Source of the DNA: Campylobacterales bacterium
Lineage (GTDB): Bacteria; Campylobacterota; Campylobacteria; Campylobacterales; JAABSR01
NCBI GenBank assembly: GCA_011390245.1
Contig: JAABSR010000002.1
Span: 1 to 53,294 of the forward strand
DNA: 53,294 bases
Direction: 5' to 3'
Part shown: positions 45,188 through 53,294 of the stretch, piece after piece
How positions within the stretch are numbered: position 1 is the first letter of the stretch
Layout: each line of letters opens with the position of its first letter
Position numbers and translations under genes: made by a program
The notes under the pieces: generated by a model
Seen by the model: the letters and a program-made list of their open reading frames with translations, nothing else
Databases searched by the model: none
Told to the model about the DNA's origin: nothing

Positions 45188-46159
45188 TGGCATAACTCTT
45201 ATGCTGGTATCAAGTTTTTGTCTAAGGACTGTCTCTATGGCATAAAGCGTGCCTGTGGAGCTACTAGCGCATCCAGCACATGCACCTGTATATCTGATAT
45301 AGATGTCTATGTTTTTTTCGCTATCTTTGACATCAATAATTTCCATATTTCCACCATCCATCATAAGCATCGGTCTGATGTTTGCATCTATTACTTTATC
45401 AATCGCTTTGATTTTTTGAACCATAGTCATATCTGCAAAGGCCAACTCTCCAGATTCTGAGCTATTGGCATTTGCTTTTAGTTTCTCCTCTTCCATCAAA
45501 GCTCTAGTATCTCTTAAAATATCTACTAGATAGTACTCTCTATCTTCATGACCGCCAGGTTTTATACAGCTTTTGCAAAATGCTCCAGCTTTTGTATAAT
45601 CTGTAATCTCTTCTACTGTTTTTAGATCATTTATCCTTATCACCTCTTGTATGGTTGAGAGCGAAACTCTTGCACATTCACACACTATAATCTCACTCTC
45701 AAAGCTATCCATATCTACACCTTTGTAGATAGAAGCTGCCTTTTTTATAACATCATACGCCATAACTGAGCAGTGCATTTTTTGACCTGGAACAGCTGGT
45801 GTTTCAGGGTCATCACGCAAAGACATCTCTACATCGATGTTTGTAATTTTTACAGCCTCATCTACAGTTTTTCCTAGACATAGTTCACACATCATATCAC
45901 TTGATGCAATAGCAGTCCCGCAACCAAAAGATCTAAACTTTGAATCTATAATCCTTCCAGAATCATCAACTACCCAATAGAGTCTAACCGCATCACCGCA
46001 TGATTCTGCACCATAATCTGCAACTATTAGCTTTCCTCCTTTTGCTTTTGCATCTTCTTCTGTGATTGTCCCTAGATTCCTAGGTTCATTCATCCTATCA
46101 GCTACTTTTTTAGAGTATTGTTCCCACAATGCTCCACCCAAAAGATCATTTTTTGCCAT
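45182..46159 (-). CDS. nifU: Iron-sulfur cluster scaffold NifU, full length
   Basis: 325 residues with the three NifU parts: N-terminal IscU-like domain (Cys in ESCGDAVRL, FGCGTAIASSD, CELCLG), a central [2Fe-2S] BFD-like domain (CECARVS and FCKSCIKPGG), and a C-terminal NfU domain with CAGCASSSTG. In this phylum NifU/NifS are the general Fe-S assembly pair, also without nitrogen fixation. AAAGGAAATAATT precedes the ATG. nifS lies 23 bases upstream. Confidence 0.96.
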   Translation of the reverse strand: MAKNDLLGGALWEQYSKKVADRMNEPRNLGTITEEDAKAKGGKLIVADYGAESCGDAVRLYWVVDDSGRIIDSKFRSFGCGTAIASSDMMCELCLGKTVDEAVKITNIDVEMSLRDDPETPAVPGQKMHCSVMAYDVIKKAASIYKGVDMDSFESEIIVCECARVSLSTIQEVIRINDLKTVEEITDYTKAGAFCKSCIKPGGHEDREYYLVDILRDTRALMEEEKLKANANSSESGELAFADMTMVQKIKAIDKVIDANIRPMLMMDGGNMEIIDVKDSEKNIDIYIRYTGACAGCASSSTGTLYAIETVLRQKLDTSIRVMPI

Positions 46160-46182
46160 AATTATTTCCTTTTTCTATATTT

Positions 46183-47364
<1,182 letters not shown>

Positions 47365-47460
47365 TTATAAAGAAGTGTAATAAAAAATCTATAAAAGCCA
47401 AATAGTATCTAAAACTTAGTAGCAACAACTCTTAAATATTGTTCAATTTTTATGCAATGA

Positions 47461-48783
47461 CTACTCTTTTTTTGCAATTTCACTCAGCATATTTAAAGAG
47501 TCTTCATAAGTTATGTTTTCACCCATATCCTGCCTCAAAAAAGCATCCATCTTCCCCTTTTTTGATATAGCTTCATCTAGCTCTGCATCACTACCTTTTG
47601 TGTACGCACCAATCCGCACTAGAACTTCATTCTCTTTGTGTAGTGAATATAGCCTTCTAAATTTTTGTGCATACTCTCTGTGCTCTTTGCTGACTAAATC
47701 ACCCATCAATCTAGATGCTGAGTTCAGTATATTAACAGGCGGATAGATCCCAAAATCAGTCAACTCTCTGCTTAAAACGATGTGACCATCCAATATACTT
47801 CTGCTCTGATCAGCAATAGGATCACTCATGTCATCGCCCTCTACAAGCACCGTAAAAAAAGCAGTTATTGAGCCTTTGCCCTTCTCTTTTCCAGCTCTCT
47901 CCATAAGTTGAGGGAGAAGTGTCAATACTGAGGGTGGATAGCCTTTTGAGGTTGGTGGCTCACCTAAAGCCAAGCCTATCTCTCTTTGTGCCATGGCAAA
48001 ACGGGTTACAGAATCCATCATAAAAAGCACATCTCGCCCCATATCTTTGAAGTATTCAGCTATGGTCATGGCAGCAAAAGCACCATATTTTCGCATAAGA
48101 GGTGAGTCATCGCTTGTGGCTACTACTAGAACAGTATTTGTCAAATCTCCACCTAAGTTTTTCTCTATAAACTCTGGAACCTCTCTACCCCTCTCTCCAA
48201 TAAGGGCTATAACCTTTATAGGAGCTATGCTTCCTTTGACAATCATACCCATAAGTGTACTTTTACCAACACCGCTTCCTGCAAAGATTCCTAGTTTTTG
48301 CCCCTTGCCACAAGTTAGGAGACCATCTACTGAGCGAACTCCAACACTAAAAATCTCATCAATAATTCCTCTTTTTAAGGCTTGAATAGGGGGTCTAATA
48401 ATTGACATCATACTATCCCCAGATATTGGCTCTCCGCCATCAATAGGAGTTCCCATAGGATCTACAACTCTTCCTAAGAGTTCATTTCCTACAGGGACTG
48501 TAAGACCTGCATTGTTTATAAAAACCTTATCCCCAATCCTAAATCCCTCTACAAAAGAGAATGGCGATATAGAAAAAGAGTTGCTCTCCAAAGATGTTAC
48601 CATCCCAAAAGTCTCTCTCTCTTCACTACTTTTTGAAACTTTTACTATATCCCCAACTGAGGGGGTAATACCTATGCCAATAAGTGAAGTAGCTGAAACC
48701 TTTGAGATCGTGCCAAAAGTGGGGGATAGATGTTTTTGCCCAAGGTGAGTTTTTATCTTTCTAAAAGGCAAATAGCTCTCCAT
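47461..48783 (-). CDS. fliI: Flagellum-specific ATPase
   Basis: F1-like hexameric ATPase of the flagellar type III export apparatus. Walker A is IFAGSGVGKSTLMG, followed by ALIGERGREVPEFIE and the DSVTRFAMAQREIGLALGEPP strand, which distinguishes FliI from F1-beta. It has 440 residues. No other flagellar gene is in the window; scattering of flagellar genes is normal for this phylum. Divergent from tig across about 130 bases. Confidence 0.96.
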   Translation of the reverse strand: MESYLPFRKIKTHLGQKHLSPTFGTISKVSATSLIGIGITPSVGDIVKVSKSSEERETFGMVTSLESNSFSISPFSFVEGFRIGDKVFINNAGLTVPVGNELLGRVVDPMGTPIDGGEPISGDSMMSIIRPPIQALKRGIIDEIFSVGVRSVDGLLTCGKGQKLGIFAGSGVGKSTLMGMIVKGSIAPIKVIALIGERGREVPEFIEKNLGGDLTNTVLVVATSDDSPLMRKYGAFAAMTIAEYFKDMGRDVLFMMDSVTRFAMAQREIGLALGEPPTSKGYPPSVLTLLPQLMERAGKEKGKGSITAFFTVLVEGDDMSDPIADQSRSILDGHIVLSRELTDFGIYPPVNILNSASRLMGDLVSKEHREYAQKFRRLYSLHKENEVLVRIGAYTKGSDAELDEAISKKGKMDAFLRQDMGENITYEDSLNMLSEIAKKE

Positions 48784-48915
48784 TTAATAAGTGGTTATCT
48801 TATAATTTTGAGGTAAGGGTAGCACCATTATGCTTAATCTAGAGGTAGCAATAAATTAATATTAAACATATTTTTGGTAGTATCCATTGAGAAATTTATA
48901 ATAGAAGGTATCATA

Positions 48916-50211
48916 GTGGAGATAAAAGTAAACAGATCTAACAGTGCAAACGCAAGTGCTACTGCAATAGTGGGAAAAGATATATTAGAGAAGAAGCTTC
49001 AAAAAGCTGCAAGTGATGCGGCAAAAAATATGAAAGTTGATGGTTTCAGAAAAGGAAAAGTTCCAGTATCAATAGTAAAATCAAGATACGCAGAGCAGCT
49101 TCAGCAAGATAGCGAACAAGCAATCCTTAGAGAGGTAGTAGATCACATAATAAAAGAGCTAGAGATAGAAGCTTCAAAAATAATAGGCGATCCTCAAATT
49201 ACAAGATTTGATAGAAGTGATGATGGTCTTGATTTGGAGATAAAAATTGGAATAGTTCCTCAGATCGATCTCTCAAGGGTTGAAGAGTGTATTCCTGAGT
49301 TCAAAGAGGAAGAGGTTGGCGAAGATGAAGTCTTGAAGAGATTGGAAGATATAGCGCTATCTCAGGCACCTCTAGAGAATATAGAAGATGATAGGGCTTT
49401 AGAAGGCGGTGATTATGCAGTTGTTGACTTTGAAGGTTTTATAGATGGCGAGCCTATGGAAAATGGAAGTGCAGAAGGTTACTCTCTCCATATAGGTAGC
49501 AACTCTTTTATTGAGGGCTTTGAAGAGCAGCTCAAGGGGATGAAAAAGGGCGAAGAAAAAGAGATTGAGGTTACATTTCCAAAAGAGTATGGCAATAGCG
49601 CAATAGCTGGCAAAGAGGCAAAATTCAAAGTCAAGCTAAATGAGATTAAGATTAAAAAACCACTTGAAGTAGATGATGAGCTAGCAAAAAAACTTCTAAA
49701 AGAGGATGATGCAGATTTAGGAAAACTAAAAGAGAAGATAAAAGATCAGATTCTTAGCGAGAAGATGAGTAAACTCTACAATGAAGATCTAAAACCAAAA
49801 GTGCTTGAGAGTTTTGCTGAGACTATCATCTTTGATGTGCCTGATTTTGTTGTAGAGCAAGAGATTGATTTAGCTTTTAGAAACGCACTTCCGACTATGT
49901 CAGAAGAAGAGATAGAGACACTAAGAAAAGATCCAGAAGCTGCAAAAGCAAAAAGAGAAGAGTATAAAGAGAATGCACATAAGAGTGTAAAAGTGACATT
50001 TATAGTTGATGCTTTGGCAAAACAAGAGGGTGTAGAGGTTGATGATAATGAGATAGTTCAGACTATCTACTATGAGGCATTAAATAGTGGACAAAATCCC
50101 AAAGAGACGCTTGAACTATATCAAGAGAGAGGGCTTATGCCAGCTATAAAGATGTCAATGATTGAGGATAAACTACTATCCCTACTTCTTGATAAAAAGC
50201 TAAAAGGCTAA
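48916..50211 (+). CDS. tig: Trigger factor, ribosome-associated peptidyl-prolyl isomerase
   Basis: Ribosome-bound chaperone. The start GTG at 48916 (AGAAGG upstream) gives MEIKVNRSNSANAS, the usual N-terminus, and 431 residues; an in-frame GTG at 48874 would add 14 unrelated residues. The ribosome-docking signature GFRKGKVP is present in the N-domain; the FKBP-like PPIase domain spans about 150-235 (VDFEGFIDGEPMENG, FIEGFEEQLKGM), then the helical C-domain. clpP follows three bases after the stop, the well-known tig-clpP arrangement. Confidence 0.95.
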   Translation: MEIKVNRSNSANASATAIVGKDILEKKLQKAASDAAKNMKVDGFRKGKVPVSIVKSRYAEQLQQDSEQAILREVVDHIIKELEIEASKIIGDPQITRFDRSDDGLDLEIKIGIVPQIDLSRVEECIPEFKEEEVGEDEVLKRLEDIALSQAPLENIEDDRALEGGDYAVVDFEGFIDGEPMENGSAEGYSLHIGSNSFIEGFEEQLKGMKKGEEKEIEVTFPKEYGNSAIAGKEAKFKVKLNEIKIKKPLEVDDELAKKLLKEDDADLGKLKEKIKDQILSEKMSKLYNEDLKPKVLESFAETIIFDVPDFVVEQEIDLAFRNALPTMSEEEIETLRKDPEAAKAKREEYKENAHKSVKVTFIVDALAKQEGVEVDDNEIVQTIYYEALNSGQNPKETLELYQERGLMPAIKMSMIEDKLLSLLLDKKLKG

Positions 50212-50214
50212 TTT

Positions 50215-50805
50215 GTGAGCTATACGATTCCCTATGTTATAGAAAAGACAGGAAGAGGCGAGAGAAGTTATGATATCTACTCTAGGCTTCTAAAGGATAG
50301 AATAGTTATGTTGAGTGGAGAGATAAATGATATGGTTGCTAGCTCTGTTGTAGCTCAACTTCTTTTTCTAGAGGCCGAAGACCCAGATAAAGATATCTAT
50401 ATCTATATAAACTCTCCAGGTGGAGTTGTGACAAGCGGACTCTCAATTTATGACACCCTAAACTACATAAAACCAGATATTTGCACAATCTGTATTGGGC
50501 AGGCTGCATCTATGGGAGCTTTTTTGTTAAGTAGTGGAACAAAGGGGAAAAGATTTGCTCTGCCAAATAGCAGGATAATGATACATCAACCTCTAGGTGG
50601 TGCACAAGGTCAAGCGACAGATATTGAGATTCAGACAAAAGAGATATTGAGAATGAAAAGAGATCTCAATAGAATAATCTCAGAGAATACTGGACAAAAA
50701 ATTGAAAAAATCACAAAAGATACCGATAGAGATTTTTACCTAGGCGCCAAAGAGGCAGTGGATTATGGTATTATTGATAAAGTACTAGATAAAAGTTTTA
50801 AATAA
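50215..50805 (+). CDS. clpP: ATP-dependent Clp protease, proteolytic subunit
   Basis: Serine peptidase that forms the 14-subunit chamber used with ClpX or ClpA. The nucleophile Ser is in [14 protein letters not shown], the His in [12 protein letters not shown] and the Asp in TDRDFYL. It has 196 residues with a short propeptide. The start is GTG. It lies between tig and a degenerate GGDEF gene that starts eight bases after its stop. Confidence 0.97.
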   Translation: MSYTIPYVIEKTGRGERSYDIYSRLLKDRIVMLSGEINDMVASSVVAQLLFLEAEDPDKDIYIYINSPGGVVTSGLSIYDTLNYIKPDICTICIGQAASMGAFLLSSGTKGKRFALPNSRIMIHQPLGGAQGQATDIEIQTKEILRMKRDLNRIISENTGQKIEKITKDTDRDFYLGAKEAVDYGIIDKVLDKSFK

Positions 50806-50813
50806 GGGTGTGA

Positions 50814-51959
50814 ATGATTCACCTAAGTGATGATAGCGATAGCAATGGAAAAAGATTGACTAGAGGCTCTTTTCTTGATGGAGATGATGAATTTGATGAG
50901 GAATATAATGAGGGTGAATCAGGTCATGAAAATGGTGGTGAGCAGACATTAGAATCCTTCTCAAAAGAGGTGCTCTCAAGACTACATGATGATGGAGTCC
51001 CGCCAATTCCAAATAATTTCCACCTCTATTTTGATCGTTTGCTAGATGAGAAGCCAATTGATTTCAAAAAGCAAATCCAGCAGATTTTAGAGATTGAAGA
51101 GGACGATAGCTCAGATGAGAAGAGAGTGAATCTTGAGAAGAGAGTAAAAGATTCCTTTGCTCAAACAAAGCAGATTTTAGACATCGTAGCACTTCTGTAT
51201 AAAAACCTAAATCTAATGCTGGATATTGCAAAAAAGAGAAAAGAGGATGCTACAAAAGCAGCCAATGTTTCTGCTTTTCAAAATACACTCACAGCTTTTA
51301 AGCAGGAGATAGAGAAGCTTTTAGGGATTTTTACCAACCAAAGAGGTGCTTTGAAAACACTCTATCAAAAGAGTGCAAAAATCGCAGGTGAAGTAGAGAG
51401 TGAAACTATCTATGATAGCACTTATGGAATCTACAATAAACGATATCTGGTTAGAGAGCTCCAAAAAGAGCTTAAGATGATAGAGAAATTTAACCACAAT
51501 ACAACACTAGTGATGACAAAGCTTTCAAGTCCGATTGAGAAAAAGATAAAAAGTGATAAGGGCAGGCTACTTGTCACAAGAACACTCTCAAGATTGCTTC
51601 TAAAAACCTCAAGAAGAAGCGATATTATTGCCCACTATAACAATGGAGTCTTTGCACTACTGCTTAAGCACTCCAATATTTTAAGTGCAAAAAAGGCAAG
51701 TGAGAGGTTATCAGATTTAGTCTCTTCAACAAATTTCTTTTTTGGTGATAGCGAGTTGCAACTAAAGCTCTCCATAGGGATTGCAAAAGTTGATCTTGGT
51801 CGTGAGCTAAAAGATAATATCAAATGTGCAATAGAGGCACTTAATATGTGTGATGAAAATGGTGAGGTTTTTGTAGTCTATCCAGATGATGAGATAGAGG
51901 CTAGCCATGATGATGATTTTGATGCATCCGAAGATGAGGAGTTTGAAGATTTTGCTTGA
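50814..51959 (+). CDS. Degenerate GGDEF-domain protein of the clpP-def operon, possible c-di-GMP receptor
   Basis: 381 residues. The N-terminal ~45 and C-terminal ~20 residues are very acidic; the middle (about 45-195) is helical; the C-terminal part (about 200-355) has the GGDEF fold, recognised from STYGIYNKRYLVRELQKEL and KLSIGIAKVD. The catalytic motif is lost: the place of RYGGDEF reads HYNNGVF. Just before it, RRSD keeps the RxxD of the inhibitory site. It is thus unlikely to make c-di-GMP but may bind it. Eight bases downstream of clpP and overlapping def, so probably expressed with both. No transmembrane segment. Confidence 0.85.
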   Translation: MIHLSDDSDSNGKRLTRGSFLDGDDEFDEEYNEGESGHENGGEQTLESFSKEVLSRLHDDGVPPIPNNFHLYFDRLLDEKPIDFKKQIQQILEIEEDDSSDEKRVNLEKRVKDSFAQTKQILDIVALLYKNLNLMLDIAKKRKEDATKAANVSAFQNTLTAFKQEIEKLLGIFTNQRGALKTLYQKSAKIAGEVESETIYDSTYGIYNKRYLVRELQKELKMIEKFNHNTTLVMTKLSSPIEKKIKSDKGRLLVTRTLSRLLLKTSRRSDIIAHYNNGVFALLLKHSNILSAKKASERLSDLVSSTNFFFGDSELQLKLSIGIAKVDLGRELKDNIKCAIEALNMCDENGEVFVVYPDDEIEASHDDDFDASEDEEFEDFA

Positions 51960-52464
51960 AATTTTGACATATCCTGATAAGAGACTAAGAAATAAATCAG
52001 AAAATGTTCGCTCTTTTGATGCGAAGTTGCACGATTTGTTAGATCAGATGTATATGACTATGATTGCAAAAAATGGTGTAGGATTAGCAGCTATTCAAGT
52101 TGGAGTACCACTTAGGGCGTTGATCATAAATCTGCCAGATGAAAATGGAGATCAGAGCATCAAGAATCTAATAGAGGTTATAAATCCTGAGATTATAACC
52201 AAAGAGGGCTCAATAAAATTCAACGAAGGGTGCCTCTCTGTTCCTGAGTATTATGATGATGTTGAGCGATTTAGTGATATTGTTGTAAGGTTCAAAGATA
52301 GATTTGGCTCAGATAAAGAACTAGAAGCAAAAGAGTACCTAGCAGTTGCTTTTCAGCATGAGATGGATCATCTAGAAGGCAATCTTTTTATAGACAGAAT
52401 CTCAATCATGAAGAGAAAAAAATTTGAAAAAGAGCTTAAAAAGAATAGAAAAAAGAAGTTATGA
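51952..52464 (+). CDS. def: Peptide deformylase
   Basis: Removes the formyl group from new proteins. The three metal motifs are GVGLAAIQVG, EGCLSVPEYY with the Cys ligand, and QHEMDHLEG with the two His. I use the TTG at 51952, giving 170 residues starting MLEILTYPDKRLR; in-frame ATG codons further up (51907-51934) would add residues not normal for the family, and TTG at 51943 is a possible alternative. It overlaps the upstream GGDEF gene by eight bases and the next gene by four (ATGA). Confidence 0.94.
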   Translation: MLEILTYPDKRLRNKSENVRSFDAKLHDLLDQMYMTMIAKNGVGLAAIQVGVPLRALIINLPDENGDQSIKNLIEVINPEIITKEGSIKFNEGCLSVPEYYDDVERFSDIVVRFKDRFGSDKELEAKEYLAVAFQHEMDHLEGNLFIDRISIMKRKKFEKELKKNRKKKL

Positions 52465-53294
52465 AGAGAGTAAATTCTGCTTCTTTTAGCGGAATAGATG
52501 CCGAGATTGTAAATGTCGAAGCAACTTTCACAAAAGGGCTTCCAGGTTTTTCCATTGTTGGTTTAGCAAATAACTCAATCCAAGAATCAAAAGATAGAAT
52601 AAAGTCTGCACTTTTGGTAAATCATTTCACTTTTCCTCCACTAAAAATCACTATCAATCTCTCACCCTCTGACATCCAAAAAAGTGGTTCTCATTTTGAT
52701 TTGCCAATAGCACTTATGATATCTTTGCAAGATGAGACTATCAATCTAGATGACTATTTTGCTTTTGGTGAACTAGGGCTTGATGGTTCACTAAAAGAGT
52801 GCTCATCAATATTTCCACTGATCTTATCACTTGCTAGAGAGGGAGTTATAAAAAAGGCTATAATCCCAGAAGAGTCGCTACATAAATGTTCTAAAATATC
52901 AAATGTAGAGTTTTTTGCATTTAAGAATCTAAGCTCGCTTGTTGATAGGCTCAAAGAGGGCACTATGAATCCTTGCCTAGAGAAGCAATCTTTTGGAGAT
53001 GAGTATATAGAGATAGATAAAGAAAAATACTATTTTGATATGGACTTTAGAGAGGACTTTTATGATGTAAAGGGGCAAGAGATTGCAAAAAGAGCAGCAC
53101 TTATAAGTGCATGTGGTATGCACAATATCTTGCTTGAGGGGAGTCCTGGTTGTGGTAAAAGTATGATTAGTAAAAGATTAAAAGAGATATTGCCCCCACT
53201 TAGCAAAGAGGAGATTTTAGAGAATGCAAAAATCTTAAGCCTTGAGGGAAAAGATGATATTTTTATGGTAAAAAGAGCATTTAGATCTCCTCAT
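52461..53294 (+). CDS. YifB/ComM-like AAA+ ATPase, 5' part
   Basis: The gene runs beyond the window; 278 codons are seen. ComM/YifB proteins are Mg-chelatase-like AAA+ helicases that promote branch migration in natural transformation. The N-terminal domain (about 1-170) begins MKRVNSASFSGIDAEIVNVE and contains KGLPGFSIVGLANNSIQES, ITINLSPSDIQKSG and FDLPIALMISL, the family signatures. The Walker A loop is GSPGCGKS at about residue 227. The ATG overlaps the def stop (ATGA), so it ends the tig-clpP-GGDEF-def chain seen here. Confidence 0.92.
   Translation, partial: MKRVNSASFSGIDAEIVNVEATFTKGLPGFSIVGLANNSIQESKDRIKSALLVNHFTFPPLKITINLSPSDIQKSGSHFDLPIALMISLQDETINLDDYFAFGELGLDGSLKECSSIFPLILSLAREGVIKKAIIPEESLHKCSKISNVEFFAFKNLSSLVDRLKEGTMNPCLEKQSFGDEYIEIDKEKYYFDMDFREDFYDVKGQEIAKRAALISACGMHNILLEGSPGCGKSMISKRLKEILPPLSKEEILENAKILSLEGKDDIFMVKRAFRSPH

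Noticed and set aside
48874-48915. Upstream GTG start for trigger factor
   Set aside because: Adds 14 residues absent from the family; the GTG at 48916 has a better ribosome site and gives the standard N-terminus.

Overview
The window reads as a chromosomal segment of a low-GC member of the Campylobacterota (Epsilonproteobacteria), probably a Sulfurimonas/Sulfurovum/Thiovulum-like sulfur oxidiser. The evidence is a dnaA-dnaN-gyrB-queF block, ruvC divergent from dnaA, full-length three-domain NifU next to NifS, trigger factor-clpP-def in one operon, an RNase J with a long charged N-terminus, histidine kinases with an HQWRQPL box, and heavy use of ATA, AGA and CTA codons. Genus cannot be fixed by eye. 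I see no rRNA, tRNA, CRISPR array, insertion sequence or prophage. No stretch longer than about 210 bases lacks a gene; the largest gap by known genes (10002-10213) holds a likely small gene.

Layout. 1-3782 (+): the tail of a BetT-like BCCT carrier, then a surface-glycan set (nucleotide-sugar dehydrogenase, phosphoglycosyl transferase, metallophosphoesterase). 3772-10001 (-): glnD, glmS and a haem-binding diguanylate cyclase. 10107-10217 (+): a 36-residue small protein. 10214-16455 (-): dnaA, dnaN, gyrB, queF, plsY, folB. The dnaA-dnaN gap carries DnaA boxes and a DnaA-trio run, and two more boxes lie just upstream of dnaA, so this is very likely oriC. 16571-18943 (+): ruvC, ribA, manC. 18974-21410 (-): hisF, a nucleoside phosphorylase-like gene, rlmN (apparently starting at AUU) and a 30-residue membrane protein. 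21523-25508 (+): ksgA, rnj, kdsD and a small unknown. 25522-27021 (-): a copper-delivery set (PCuAC, unknown, SCO1). 27122-33464 (+): ovothiol genes ovoA-ovoB, then ppk and a NavAb-type sodium channel. 33451-37647 (-): binding protein, histidine kinase and double-REC/degenerate-GGDEF regulator. 37789-44499 (-): dgt, batD, an efflux adaptor (apparently starting at CUG), argD, a TolC-like protein and a MidA-like methyltransferase. 44566-45168 (+): a metallo-beta-lactamase-fold hydrolase. 45182-48783 (-): fliI, nifS, nifU. 48916-53294 (+): tig, clpP, a degenerate GGDEF protein, def and the start of yifB/comM.

Themes. Replication initiation is at the centre. Surface-sugar supply recurs (glmS, manC, kdsD, nucleotide-sugar dehydrogenase, phosphoglycosyl transferase). 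Three GGDEF proteins are present, and only one keeps a catalytic-looking motif. The most interesting of the others lies between clpP and def: it has lost the active site but keeps the RxxD inhibitory-site motif, so it could be a c-di-GMP receptor tied to proteolysis. By my start-site choices about 19 of 50 genes begin with a codon other than ATG, including one AUU and one CUG.
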